From: Chroococcidiopsidaceae cyanobacterium CP_BM_RX_35
Lineage (GTDB): Bacteria; Cyanobacteriota; Cyanobacteriia; Cyanobacteriales; Chroococcidiopsidaceae
NCBI GenBank assembly: GCA_019242465.1
Contig: JAFAVL010000327.1
Span: 1-10,969 of the forward strand
Direction: 5' to 3'
DNA length: 10,969 bases
Positions within the stretch are counted from its first letter, which is position 1, and the number at the start of each line of letters is the position of its first letter. Under the pieces are notes generated by a model. It saw only the letters and a list, made by a program, of their open reading frames with translations, was not told the DNA's origin and did not search any database. The position numbers and the translations under genes were made by a program. This document shows positions 4,187-10,780 of this stretch, in pieces.

Positions 4187-6520
4187 ATGACCAAAACCAC
4201 TGACTTTCTGAGCCACCTCAACCCCAACCAACGTCAAGCAGTGGAACACTTCTGTGGTCCTTTATTAGTAGTTGCTGGGGCAGGTTCGGGCAAAACTAGG
4301 GCGTTGACTTACCGGATTGCCAATCTGATTTTGGAACACCGGGTCGATCCAGAAAATATCCTGGCGGTGACTTTTACTAATAAGGCAGCGCGGGAGATGA
4401 GGGAGCGTATCCGGAAGCTCTTTGCTGAACAGCTGGCTGTGGCAGAGTACGGTCAGTCCTTAGAGTCATTGGCGGCTGACGAGCAGGTTAGGTTACAGAC
4501 GCATATATATAAAACCACGATCAAAAACTTGTGGATCGGTACCTTCCACAGTCTGTTCGCTCGCATTCTTCGATTTGATATTGAAAAATACCAGGATGAA
4601 ACGGGGCATCGATGGAACCGTAACTTTTCCATCTTTGATGAATCCGATGCTCAAAGCTTGATCAAAGACATTGTTACTCAGCAACTGAGGCTAGATGACA
4701 AGAAGTTTGAACCCCGTTCGGTCCGCTACACAATCAGCCATGCTAAAAATAAAGGCTTGACACCTCAAAGATTTGAGCGAGAGCAGTCAAATTACCGTGG
4801 GCGGGTGGTGGCAGAGGTTTACAGCCATTACCAGAATGCCCTAGCAGCAAATAATGCGCTTGATTTTGATGATTTAATTCTGGTGCCTGTCCAGTTGTTT
4901 GGGCAGAACGAGCAAGTCTTAGGCTACTGGCATCAGCGTTTTCGTCACATTCTAGTAGATGAATATCAAGATACTAACCGGATTCAGTATGAGCTGATTC
5001 GTCTGTTGGCGACGAATGGGGAAACGAGAAAGAGTGAGTGGGATTGGTACAACCGCTCAGTTTTTGTGGTTGGAGATGTCGATCAAAGCGTGTATGGCTT
5101 CCGGGGGGCAGACTATACCGTTTTGCTAGAATTCCAGGATGACTTTGGTGATGGATTGCCGGACGCAGACACCCGCACAATGGTGAAGCTGGAAGAAAAC
5201 TACCGCTCTCGAGAGAACATTCTGCAAGCGGCTAACCAGTTAATTGAAAACAACACGCAACGCATCGATAAAGTCTTGAAGCCCACGCGTGGAGCGGGGG
5301 AACTCATCTACTGTCACAAAGCCGATGACGAAATTACTGAAGCCGAGTTTGTGGTGAGTCAGATCCGCACTTTAGAGCGTCAGCATCCAGAACTGAACTG
5401 GGGTAGTTTCGCAGTTCTCTACCGCACTAATGCCCAATCTCGCCCGTTAGAAGAATCGCTAGTGCGCTGGGGTGTTCCCTACAATGTGGTTGGAGGACTG
5501 AAATTCTACGATCGCAAGGAAATTAAGGACGTTCTAGCCTACCTGCGAGCGATCGCGAATCCTGCAGATACTGTCAGTCTGCTACGGGTGATCAATACTC
5601 CGCGACGCGGTATTGGCAAAGCCACCGTTGATGCACTCGTGACTGCTGCTCAGGAATTAGGCACAACTCTTTGGGAAATCTTAGGCGACGAGACATCTGT
5701 GAGAACGTTGGCTGGGCGTTCAGCTAAGAGCGTTACTGGCTTCGCATCATTGATTCAGCGCTATTTAGAACAGGTTAATGTAGTGAGTGCATCCGAGATT
5801 GTCCAGGGAGTAATGGAAGAGTCTGGTTATATCCAAGATCTGAAGAATCAGGATACTGACGAAAGCCGAGATCGATTGCAGAATGTCCAGGAACTTTACA
5901 ACGCTGTACTGCAATTTGAAGAAGAGAACGAAGAAGCGACTCTAGGAGCCTTCCTCGCCAATACTGCCCTCACCTCTGATCTAGATAATCTAAAAGAAGG
6001 ACAGACACAAGTCTCGCTGTTAACGCTACATGCTTCTAAAGGACTAGAGTTTCCGATTGTCTTCTTAGTAGGGTTGGAGCAAGGACTATTTCCTAACTAC
6101 CGCTCCTTGGATAATCCATCCGCTTTGGAGGAGGAGCGTCGCCTGTGTTATGTAGGCATTACCCGCGCTGCTGAGCGGTTGTATCTCTCCCATGCTCGCG
6201 AACGTCGCCTTTACGGTTCCCGTGAACCTGCTATTCGTTCTCAGTTTCTTGAGGAATTACCCGAAGAATTATTAGCCACGAGACTAACTATAGGTCGAGT
6301 GCCTCCCAAAGGGGTAGCGAACAATTCCCCGCAGCAGGTGCGCCAGGATAGTATCTTGCACTGGACTGTAGGCGATCGCATTCTCCATAAAGATTTTGGC
6401 ATTGGCGAAATCACCTACGTTTTAGGTTCAGGTAAAAAAATCTCTCTAGCGATTAAATTTCCTGGTATCGGTCAAAAAATTATCGATCCTAAAATGACTC
6501 AGCTTCAGCGAGTTCAATAG
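4187..6520 (+). CDS. pcrA: UvrD/PcrA-type superfamily 1 ATP-dependent DNA helicase
   Basis: A 777-residue 3'-5' DNA helicase acting in nucleotide-excision and mismatch repair and in clearing recombinase or RNA polymerase from DNA. All SF1A motifs are present in order. They are the Q-motif region LNPNQRQAV, Walker A AGAGSGKT (residues 30-37), TFTNKAAREM, GTFHSLFARILR, Walker B DEYQDT (258-263), motif III VGDVDQSVYGFRGA (from 295), LEENYRS, motif V LLTLHASKGLEF (611-622) and motif VI YVGITRAAERL (655-665). The C-terminal 50 residues (GDRILHKDFGIGEI to the end) form the Tudor-like domain that in PcrA/UvrD contacts RNA polymerase. Length is normal for PcrA. ATG 4187 is preferred to TTG 4181, because that TTG is the tail of the inverted repeat and family N-termini begin close to the Q-motif. 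No Shine-Dalgarno is seen. It stands alone, with 152 nt before the next ATG. Confidence 0.95.
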   Translation: MTKTTDFLSHLNPNQRQAVEHFCGPLLVVAGAGSGKTRALTYRIANLILEHRVDPENILAVTFTNKAAREMRERIRKLFAEQLAVAEYGQSLESLAADEQVRLQTHIYKTTIKNLWIGTFHSLFARILRFDIEKYQDETGHRWNRNFSIFDESDAQSLIKDIVTQQLRLDDKKFEPRSVRYTISHAKNKGLTPQRFEREQSNYRGRVVAEVYSHYQNALAANNALDFDDLILVPVQLFGQNEQVLGYWHQRFRHILVDEYQDTNRIQYELIRLLATNGETRKSEWDWYNRSVFVVGDVDQSVYGFRGADYTVLLEFQDDFGDGLPDADTRTMVKLEENYRSRENILQAANQLIENNTQRIDKVLKPTRGAGELIYCHKADDEITEAEFVVSQIRTLERQHPELNWGSFAVLYRTNAQSRPLEESLVRWGVPYNVVGGLKFYDRKEIKDVLAYLRAIANPADTVSLLRVINTPRRGIGKATVDALVTAAQELGTTLWEILGDETSVRTLAGRSAKSVTGFASLIQRYLEQVNVVSASEIVQGVMEESGYIQDLKNQDTDESRDRLQNVQELYNAVLQFEEENEEATLGAFLANTALTSDLDNLKEGQTQVSLLTLHASKGLEFPIVFLVGLEQGLFPNYRSLDNPSALEEERRLCYVGITRAAERLYLSHARERRLYGSREPAIRSQFLEELPEELLATRLTIGRVPPKGVANNSPQQVRQDSILHWTVGDRILHKDFGIGEITYVLGSGKKISLAIKFPGIGQKIIDPKMTQLQRVQ
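5549..5556. repeat. HIP1 octamer
   Basis: Perfect GCGATCGC palindrome inside the helicase gene. HIP1 is strongly over-represented in many cyanobacterial genomes, so this supports the taxonomic reading. Confidence 0.85.
6372..6379. repeat. HIP1 octamer
   Basis: Perfect GCGATCGC inside the 3' part of the helicase gene, where it encodes part of the GDRI segment of the Tudor-like domain. Confidence 0.85.
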
Positions 6521-6672
6521 AAATCGATGTTATCTTAAAAGCTACTCTGTCAGACGAACGGAATTAGCAAAAGCCTGATTATTACTCAACCATCAGTCTT
6601 AACTAACTGCTACTGATCTTGCACTGCAGTTTAAAGTGGCAGCAAGCAAGGTACAAGATACAAGAACAAAGT

Positions 6673-7449
6673 ATGTCGAAGCTAAGTAACACACCATTTA
6701 TCTTAGAAAGGTCAGTCATTAATGACCAGGTTTGTTTACTTCTACATGGATTAGGTGGCGGGGTATATGAGATGCAATTACTTGGTGAATATCTTCATCA
6801 ACAAGGTATAGATGTTCAAGGAATAAACTATCCTGGTCACGAGCAACTAGTTTCAAAAATGCCTGCTTCCACTTGGCAACAATGGTATGAGCATGTCATG
6901 GAAACATATAAAAAACTAACTCAAAAATATGCTGCTGTTTCCGTCGTCGGTTTTTCCACTGGTTGCCCTTTAGGTTTATATTTAGCAGCTAATAATCCTG
7001 TATACAAGCTAGTTTTACTATCCCCATTTCTAGCAGTTAAGCACGAATGGTATTACTTATTTCGACCAGAAGTCTATCTATCTTCTATCATTGGTCAGAT
7101 GATTGATAGCTTACCTCGTCTACGGTTGCCGATTCGAGACAAAACAATGCGACAGCTAGCCGAAGAAGTTGCAGTCTTTAAAACATTTAACTTACTATCT
7201 GTCAAAAGTGCTATTGAACTCATTAACCTCGTCAAGCCATTGCTACCAACAATTGACGTGCCAACTCTAATTATTCAGTCTTTAAAGGATACAGTGGTTG
7301 ACCCGGCAGGGGCGAGTTTTGTTTATCAGCAGTTAGGTTCTCGGACTAAGAAGTTGTACTGGTTGCAAGAGTCAGATCACATTATTTTGCTAGATAGAGA
7401 ACGTGAGGATGTGTTTGTACAAATTGCGGCATTTTTAAAAAAACTATGA
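6673..7449 (+). CDS. Est30-like carboxylesterase, alpha/beta hydrolase fold
   Basis: A 258-residue cytosolic-type hydrolase (no signal peptide) resembling the Est30/monoacylglycerol-lipase-like carboxylesterases that cleave short- to medium-chain esters. Seen: the oxyanion segment LLLHGLGGG (residues 22-30), nucleophile elbow GFSTG with Ser95, the acid region SLKDTVVD (Asp206 the likely triad acid), and His236 in ESDHIILLDRE, the pattern closing this family's triad. A mobile cap region lies around 115-185. ATG 6673 is chosen because the extension to TTG 6619 adds 18 residues (HCSLKWQQARYKIQEQS) unlike the family; no good ribosome site supports either. Its stop overlaps the next ATG (ATGA), so it is coupled to the methyltransferase. 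The gene looks more A+T-rich than those downstream: 21/60 G+C at 6901-6960 against 29/60 at 9001-9060. The substrate is unknown. Confidence 0.85.
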   Translation: MSKLSNTPFILERSVINDQVCLLLHGLGGGVYEMQLLGEYLHQQGIDVQGINYPGHEQLVSKMPASTWQQWYEHVMETYKKLTQKYAAVSVVGFSTGCPLGLYLAANNPVYKLVLLSPFLAVKHEWYYLFRPEVYLSSIIGQMIDSLPRLRLPIRDKTMRQLAEEVAVFKTFNLLSVKSAIELINLVKPLLPTIDVPTLIIQSLKDTVVDPAGASFVYQQLGSRTKKLYWLQESDHIILLDREREDVFVQIAAFLKKL

Positions 7450-8249
7450 CTCATATCAGGTATCAAATTCGTCTAACAGTAACCGTCCTTGCCATCCTTT
7501 TGGGGCTAACGCTCTTTGCTAGTGGTAGGCAAATCATAAAAAATCCAGTTGTCACATCTGAGACTGTTTATCAGGAACGGGCTGTACACAGTCCTGATGG
7601 GATCGGCAAGTTCTATATGGGCAGAGAGATCGCCCAAGTCATGGGACATCAGGCGGCGCTCTGGCTAGAACGCCCAAGTCGTGAGACTGAAGAACAGCCG
7701 CAGCGGGTGGTAGATGCTCTGGCTCTAAAGCCGACTGATGTTGTGGCAGACATCGGAGCAGGTACAGGTTACTTTAGCCTGCGTTTAGCTCCACAGGTAC
7801 CAGATGGTAAGGTGCTAGCTGTGGATCTTCAGCCAGAGATGCTCGACATCATCAATTCCCTTAAACAAGAGCGAAATATTACCAACATTGAGACTGTTTT
7901 AGGGAGCGTTACCGATCCTCATCTGGCAACATCAAGTATTGACGACGTCAACGCAGCTCCCGGAGGTTCCTCCTTTGAGAACGTTGACTTAGCGTTAATG
8001 GTAGATGCCTATCACGAGTTTTCTTATCCCAAAGAGATGATGGAAGCGATTGTCAAGAGTCTTAAACCTGGTGGCAGAGTGGTTCTAGTTGAGTACCGAG
8101 GTGACAATCCTTTTGTTGCGATCAAAGCTCTTCATAAGATGACCCAAAAGCAAGTACGCAGGGAAATGCAGGCAGTGGGTTTGCAATGGCTGGAAACCAA
8201 GTACTTTTTGCCTCAGCAGTATTTCATGGTGTTTGGGAAGCAGGTTTGA
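7446..8249 (+). CDS. Membrane-anchored class I SAM-dependent methyltransferase
   Basis: 267 residues. A single hydrophobic helix (about residues 9-26) near the N-terminus, with Arg before it, suggests a signal anchor or uncleaved signal. The next part has a conserved signature, FYMGREIAQVMGHQ with ALWLERPSRE (about 57-80), and then a Rossmann methyltransferase domain. Motif I is VADIGAGTGYFSLRLA (100-115), the acidic end of beta-2 is AVDLQPEML (125-133), and later strands are DLALMVDAYHEF (181-192) and LKPGGRVVLVEY (206-217). A low-complexity insertion lies at about 162-176. The substrate is not known; a quinone, lipid or cell-envelope metabolite would suit a membrane-tethered enzyme, but that is inference. 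It starts at the ATGA overlap with the esterase and ends 2 nt before the lipoprotein ATG. Confidence 0.85.
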   Translation: MTHIRYQIRLTVTVLAILLGLTLFASGRQIIKNPVVTSETVYQERAVHSPDGIGKFYMGREIAQVMGHQAALWLERPSRETEEQPQRVVDALALKPTDVVADIGAGTGYFSLRLAPQVPDGKVLAVDLQPEMLDIINSLKQERNITNIETVLGSVTDPHLATSSIDDVNAAPGGSSFENVDLALMVDAYHEFSYPKEMMEAIVKSLKPGGRVVLVEYRGDNPFVAIKALHKMTQKQVRREMQAVGLQWLETKYFLPQQYFMVFGKQV

Positions 8250-8251
8250 TT

Positions 8252-8707
8252 ATGACGACAGACTTAGTTGTCTTTCGATCAAAGCCTATGCGATTGCTCC
8301 AACTAACAAGCCTTGCATTTTTGCTTTTACTAAGCGCGTGTAGCAGCAAAGCCTCTACCGATGAGTCTCAGGAGCTAGAAAACATAAAGTCCTGGGCAGC
8401 AACAGCACAGATGGCTGGTAATGCCTGGAGCCAAGGTAACGTGCCGACAGTTTATGCTCAACAAACACTCTCTCAAGCCCAGCAAAAACTTCATCAGGAA
8501 ACAGAAACACTAGCGCAATCAGCAACAAACCCAACACAGCGTCGTAACATCCTAGAGCAACTACGACTGCTGGAATCGAGCATAAGTCAAATGGCACAGG
8601 CAGTTAACCAGAAAGACTACACTGCCATGTCTCAACATCTGAAACAACTGTCAACTCAGGAGCAATCGCTCAACACACTTGCCAAGACTGTAGGTGGGCA
8701 CCAATGA
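8252..8707 (+). CDS. Small helical lipoprotein of unknown function
   Basis: A 151-residue protein with a clear lipoprotein signal: hydrophobic LTSLAFLLLL followed by the lipobox LSAC, with the acylated cysteine at residue 30. The mature part (about 120 residues) is Gln-rich and almost entirely helical in character, with Leu/Gln heptad-like spacing (QQTLSQAQQKLHQE; LEQLRLLESSISQM), suggesting a small helical bundle or coiled coil facing the periplasm. I do not recognise a named family. ATG 8252 follows the methyltransferase stop by 2 nt and has AGCAGG just upstream. ATG 8288 would give a more compact signal peptide and is an alternative. An extension to 8186 overlaps the methyltransferase by 64 nt and is not credible. 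The stop overlaps the transporter ATG (ATGA), so it is probably translated with it and may be its periplasmic partner. Confidence 0.78.
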   Translation: MTTDLVVFRSKPMRLLQLTSLAFLLLLSACSSKASTDESQELENIKSWAATAQMAGNAWSQGNVPTVYAQQTLSQAQQKLHQETETLAQSATNPTQRRNILEQLRLLESSISQMAQAVNQKDYTAMSQHLKQLSTQEQSLNTLAKTVGGHQ

Positions 8708-9921
8708 AAAAAATCCTCCAAATCGCCCTCGGTATTCTGACGAGCATTGGCGGCTTTCTGGATGTCGGCGCGATCGCTACGTCAGCAGAGGCTGGCTCGA
8801 CATTCGGCTTTCAACTGCTCTGGGTGATCGTCCTGGGCACAATTTGTGTCATCTTTCTAGTTGAAATGGCAGGGCGACTAGCAGCCGTCAGCAAACATAC
8901 TTTAATGGATGCAGTGCGAGAGCATTTTGGATTCAGATTTCAGTTCATCTTACTATGTGCCGAGATGGGAATCGATTTCTTGGTGCTAGCGGCTGAAATC
9001 GGCGGTATCTGCATCGCACTCCAACTGGTAACAGGAATTAACTTTCAGTGGTGGGCTTTACCTGTTGCGATCGCTATCTGGTTACTGCTTTGGAAAGGAA
9101 CTTTTGGTTTGATTGAAAATGGTGTTGCTTTCTTGGGACTCGTCTCCCTAGCGTTTGTCATTGCCACCTTCAAGCTCCATCCGCCGCTAACTAAGCTTGG
9201 TGCAGGGCTGTTACCAACTCTGCCACAGCAGGATATTGCACATTACCTATTCATCGCAGTCAGTATCTTGGGTGCGGTAATCAGTCCATATCTCTTCTAT
9301 TTCTACTCGTCAGGCGCGAGGGAAGACGAGTGGGATGAAGGATACCTCGGTGTCAATCGTGGTGTCGCTGCTGTAGGTATGAGTTTTGGTAGCGTTGTGT
9401 CGATCTGTGTACTGATTGTGGCAGCACTTGTCCTCCAGCCCAAGGGTATTCGTGTGGATAGCTACCAGCAAGCTGCACTCATGCTGACGCAACCCTTAGG
9501 CTATTGGGGCTTTTTGCTGTTTGCTGCCACGCTGGGCATCGCCTGCTTGGGCGCAGCACTAGAAATTTGCCTGGACACTGCTTATATTGTGGCTCAAGTA
9601 TTTGGCTGGAACTGGGGCGAAAGTGTACACCCAAAGGAAGCTGCACGCTTTAGCCTGGTTTACACCGTGTTCGTTTTTCTCGCCTCACTACTCATGGTAG
9701 TCGGTATTGATCCCTTAAAACTGACCCTGTTCTCAATGGCACTCACGGCAGTCATCTTACCACTCGAAATCTTTCCTTTCCTGATTTTGATGAATGATGA
9801 GCGCTACGTTGGCAAGTATCGCAACGGCTGGATCAGTAACAGCGTTGTCATCTTCACGATCGCCCTGGCTTTTGTTCTAGCGATCGTTTCCATCCCACTA
9901 GAATTAATTGCAGGGGGCTGA
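8704..9921 (+). CDS. Nramp-family divalent metal transporter with non-canonical metal-site motifs
   Basis: A 405-residue inner-membrane protein with about 11 hydrophobic helices, matching the Nramp (SLC11, COG1914) fold: proton- or gradient-driven uptake of Mn2+, Fe2+ or related ions. In TM1 the classical DPGN is DVGA (residues 20-23): the metal-binding Asp is kept but Asn is Ala. In TM6 the classical MPHN is SPYL (194-197), inside AVISPYLFYFYSSG, so the soft-metal-selective Met and the conserved His are absent. Related divergent bacterial Nramps also carry an ISPY-type TM6, and some Nramp relatives without the Met carry Mg2+; the ion here is therefore open. Other family-like stretches are LGTICVIFLVEMAGRLAAVS (44-63) and the TM8 region. 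It overlaps the lipoprotein gene by 4 nt and is followed after 2 nt by a PRC-barrel gene. Calling it mntH would be unsafe. Confidence 0.88.
   Translation: MKKILQIALGILTSIGGFLDVGAIATSAEAGSTFGFQLLWVIVLGTICVIFLVEMAGRLAAVSKHTLMDAVREHFGFRFQFILLCAEMGIDFLVLAAEIGGICIALQLVTGINFQWWALPVAIAIWLLLWKGTFGLIENGVAFLGLVSLAFVIATFKLHPPLTKLGAGLLPTLPQQDIAHYLFIAVSILGAVISPYLFYFYSSGAREDEWDEGYLGVNRGVAAVGMSFGSVVSICVLIVAALVLQPKGIRVDSYQQAALMLTQPLGYWGFLLFAATLGIACLGAALEICLDTAYIVAQVFGWNWGESVHPKEAARFSLVYTVFVFLASLLMVVGIDPLKLTLFSMALTAVILPLEIFPFLILMNDERYVGKYRNGWISNSVVIFTIALAFVLAIVSIPLELIAGG
8770..8777. repeat. HIP1 octamer
   Basis: Perfect GCGATCGC in the TM1 region of the transporter gene, directly after the codons for the DVGA metal-site motif. 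Confidence 0.85.
9067..9074. repeat. HIP1 octamer
   Basis: Second perfect GCGATCGC in the transporter gene. Two HIP1 sites here suggest the gene is long resident in a cyanobacterial genome. Confidence 0.85.
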
Positions 9922-9923
9922 AT

Positions 9924-10292
9924 ATGGATGTTATCCGAGATGTACTCGACCATCAAATAGTCGATCGCAATCAGAAAAAAATGGGTAGAGTTGATGGAAT
10001 TGTGATCGAATTACGTGACGGGCAACCGCCACGGCTGGCGTACATTGAAGTTGGCATGCCAGCAGTTGCCCGACGACTACACCCTCGGTTTGAACACTGG
10101 ATAGCCGCATTACAAAGCAAGTGGGGTGCAAGACAAGGCACGTCATTTCGGATTCTGTGTTCACAAGTTTGTGACTTTGGTATTGGTGGCGTTGATATCG
10201 TGGTTGATCTCGAAGCTGAAGCAACACCAGTGCTAGCCTGGGAGAAATGGCTGCGAGAGCAGATTATTAATCGGATTCCAGGAGCAGGTTAG
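9924..10292 (+). CDS. PRC-barrel domain protein, first of a pair
   Basis: A 122-residue soluble protein without signal or membrane segment. Its N-terminal half has PRC-barrel features: VLDHQIVDRNQKKMGRVDG (residues 7-25), then VIELRDGQPPRLAYIEVG. The rest (ARRLHPRFEHW and a second beta-rich stretch, FRILCSQVCDFGIGGVDIVV) may complete a second barrel half. PRC-barrels bind RNA or proteins in other contexts (RimM, photosynthetic reaction centre H subunit) and act here probably as protein-interaction modules. ATG 9924 lies 2 nt after the transporter stop, with AGGGGG just upstream. Its stop codon TAG overlaps the next start (TAGTG), implying that both PRC proteins are made together. A regulatory or assembly role for the transporter is inferred from context. 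Confidence 0.8.
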   Translation: MDVIRDVLDHQIVDRNQKKMGRVDGIVIELRDGQPPRLAYIEVGMPAVARRLHPRFEHWIAALQSKWGARQGTSFRILCSQVCDFGIGGVDIVVDLEAEATPVLAWEKWLREQIINRIPGAG

Positions 10293-10603
10293 TGACACGA
10301 GAAATTCAGCTGGAACTGCTGCTAGGCAAACCTGTACAGGACTCAACTGGCAAAACTATCGGGTTGATCCAAGAAGTGTACGCCGAACAGCAAGGTGATG
10401 AATGGGTAATTCTGGAATATCTGCTCGGACCTGCGGCTATACTAGAGCGGTTATCAGCTTGGAGGATTGGGCAGGCAATCTTGCCCCTGCTGAGTGCGCG
10501 TCGAACCCCTAGTGGATATCGGATACCCTGGGACAAACTAGATTTGACAGATCCTGAAAAGCCATGCCTAGTTTGTTCTCCAGATGAGCTAAAGAAACTA
10601 TGA
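10292..10603 (+). CDS. PRC-barrel domain protein, second of a pair
   Basis: A 103-residue soluble protein starting at GTG 10292, supported by AGGAG (10280-10284) 7 nt upstream. PRC-barrel features are LLLGKPVQDSTGKTIGLIQE (residues 9-28) and VILEYLLGPAAILERLS (39-55), with a tail GYRIPWDKLDLTDPEKP (74-90). It differs clearly from the protein encoded just upstream, so the pair is not a recent duplication. It probably forms a complex with that neighbour and perhaps with the cytosolic face of the transporter; no enzymatic motif is visible. It is the last gene of the run. Confidence 0.78.
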   Translation: MTREIQLELLLGKPVQDSTGKTIGLIQEVYAEQQGDEWVILEYLLGPAAILERLSAWRIGQAILPLLSARRTPSGYRIPWDKLDLTDPEKPCLVCSPDELKKL

Positions 10604-10608
10604 CATCC

Positions 10609-10648
10609 TCCCGATACCAACATTAATCCTGGCTGAAAAATATCGGGA
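10609..10648 (+). terminator. Probable transcript-end hairpin of the transporter operon
   Basis: TCCCGATA (10609-10616) pairs perfectly with TATCGGGA (10641-10648) over a 24-nt loop, beginning 5 nt after the last stop codon of the operon. There is no T-tract, so termination may be factor-dependent, with the stem marking the 3' end. Confidence 0.5.
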
Positions 10649-10692
10649 AATGAGCGCAATAGCGCGTTAGACACAAAGAACCTATTCCTTTG

Positions 10693-10709
10693 TGGTTAAT
10701 TATTAACCA
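10693..10709. promoter_or_regulatory. Operator-like palindrome
   Basis: TGGTTAAT-T-ATTAACCA is perfectly symmetric with 8-bp arms. Its centre (10701) falls about 42 nt before the start predicted from the extended -10 element at 10728-10736, the position typical of class II activator sites. It does not match the NtcA pattern GTA-N8-TAC. The regulator is unknown. Confidence 0.5.
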
Positions 10710-10727
10710 AAGATATTCAAACGGAAA

Positions 10728-10736
10728 TGGTATTAT
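10728..10736 (+). promoter_or_regulatory. Extended -10 promoter of the right-edge gene
   Basis: TGGTATTAT fits the extended -10 form TGn-TATnnT. There is no good -35 element 17 nt upstream; the palindrome lies in that area instead, which suggests an activator-dependent promoter. Predicted start is about 10743, giving a leader of roughly 38 nt. Confidence 0.45.
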
Positions 10737-10780
10737 TAATCTTGATGTAAACTTATTAGGAAAATTTTTATTTGACTTCT

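Larger units (their letters stand above)
10604..10780. other. Operon-end and promoter region before the right-edge gene
   Basis: This gap holds an 8-bp stem at 10609-10648, a GCGC-AATA-GCGC mini-hairpin (10654-10665), a CACAAAG/CTTTGTG stem (10672-10694), a symmetric palindrome (10693-10709), and an extended -10 element (10728-10736). The last two probably control the gene starting at 10781. Confidence 0.6.

Noticed and set aside
6619..6672. N-terminal extension of the esterase to TTG 6619
   Set aside because: The 18 added residues do not look like the start of this hydrolase family, and ATG 6673 places the first beta strand normally.
8186..8251. N-terminal extension of the lipoprotein to an upstream start at 8186
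   Set aside because: It overlaps the methyltransferase by 64 nt and would push the signal peptide more than 40 residues inwards; ATG 8252 or 8288 gives a normal lipoprotein signal.
10306..10674. 122-codon ORF on the minus strand opposite the second PRC gene, and similar antisense ORFs at 9931-10227, 8355-8597, 4974-5180 and 2488-2754
   Set aside because: They lie opposite well-supported genes, have no recognisable domains or ribosome sites, and read as out-of-frame shadows with atypical composition.
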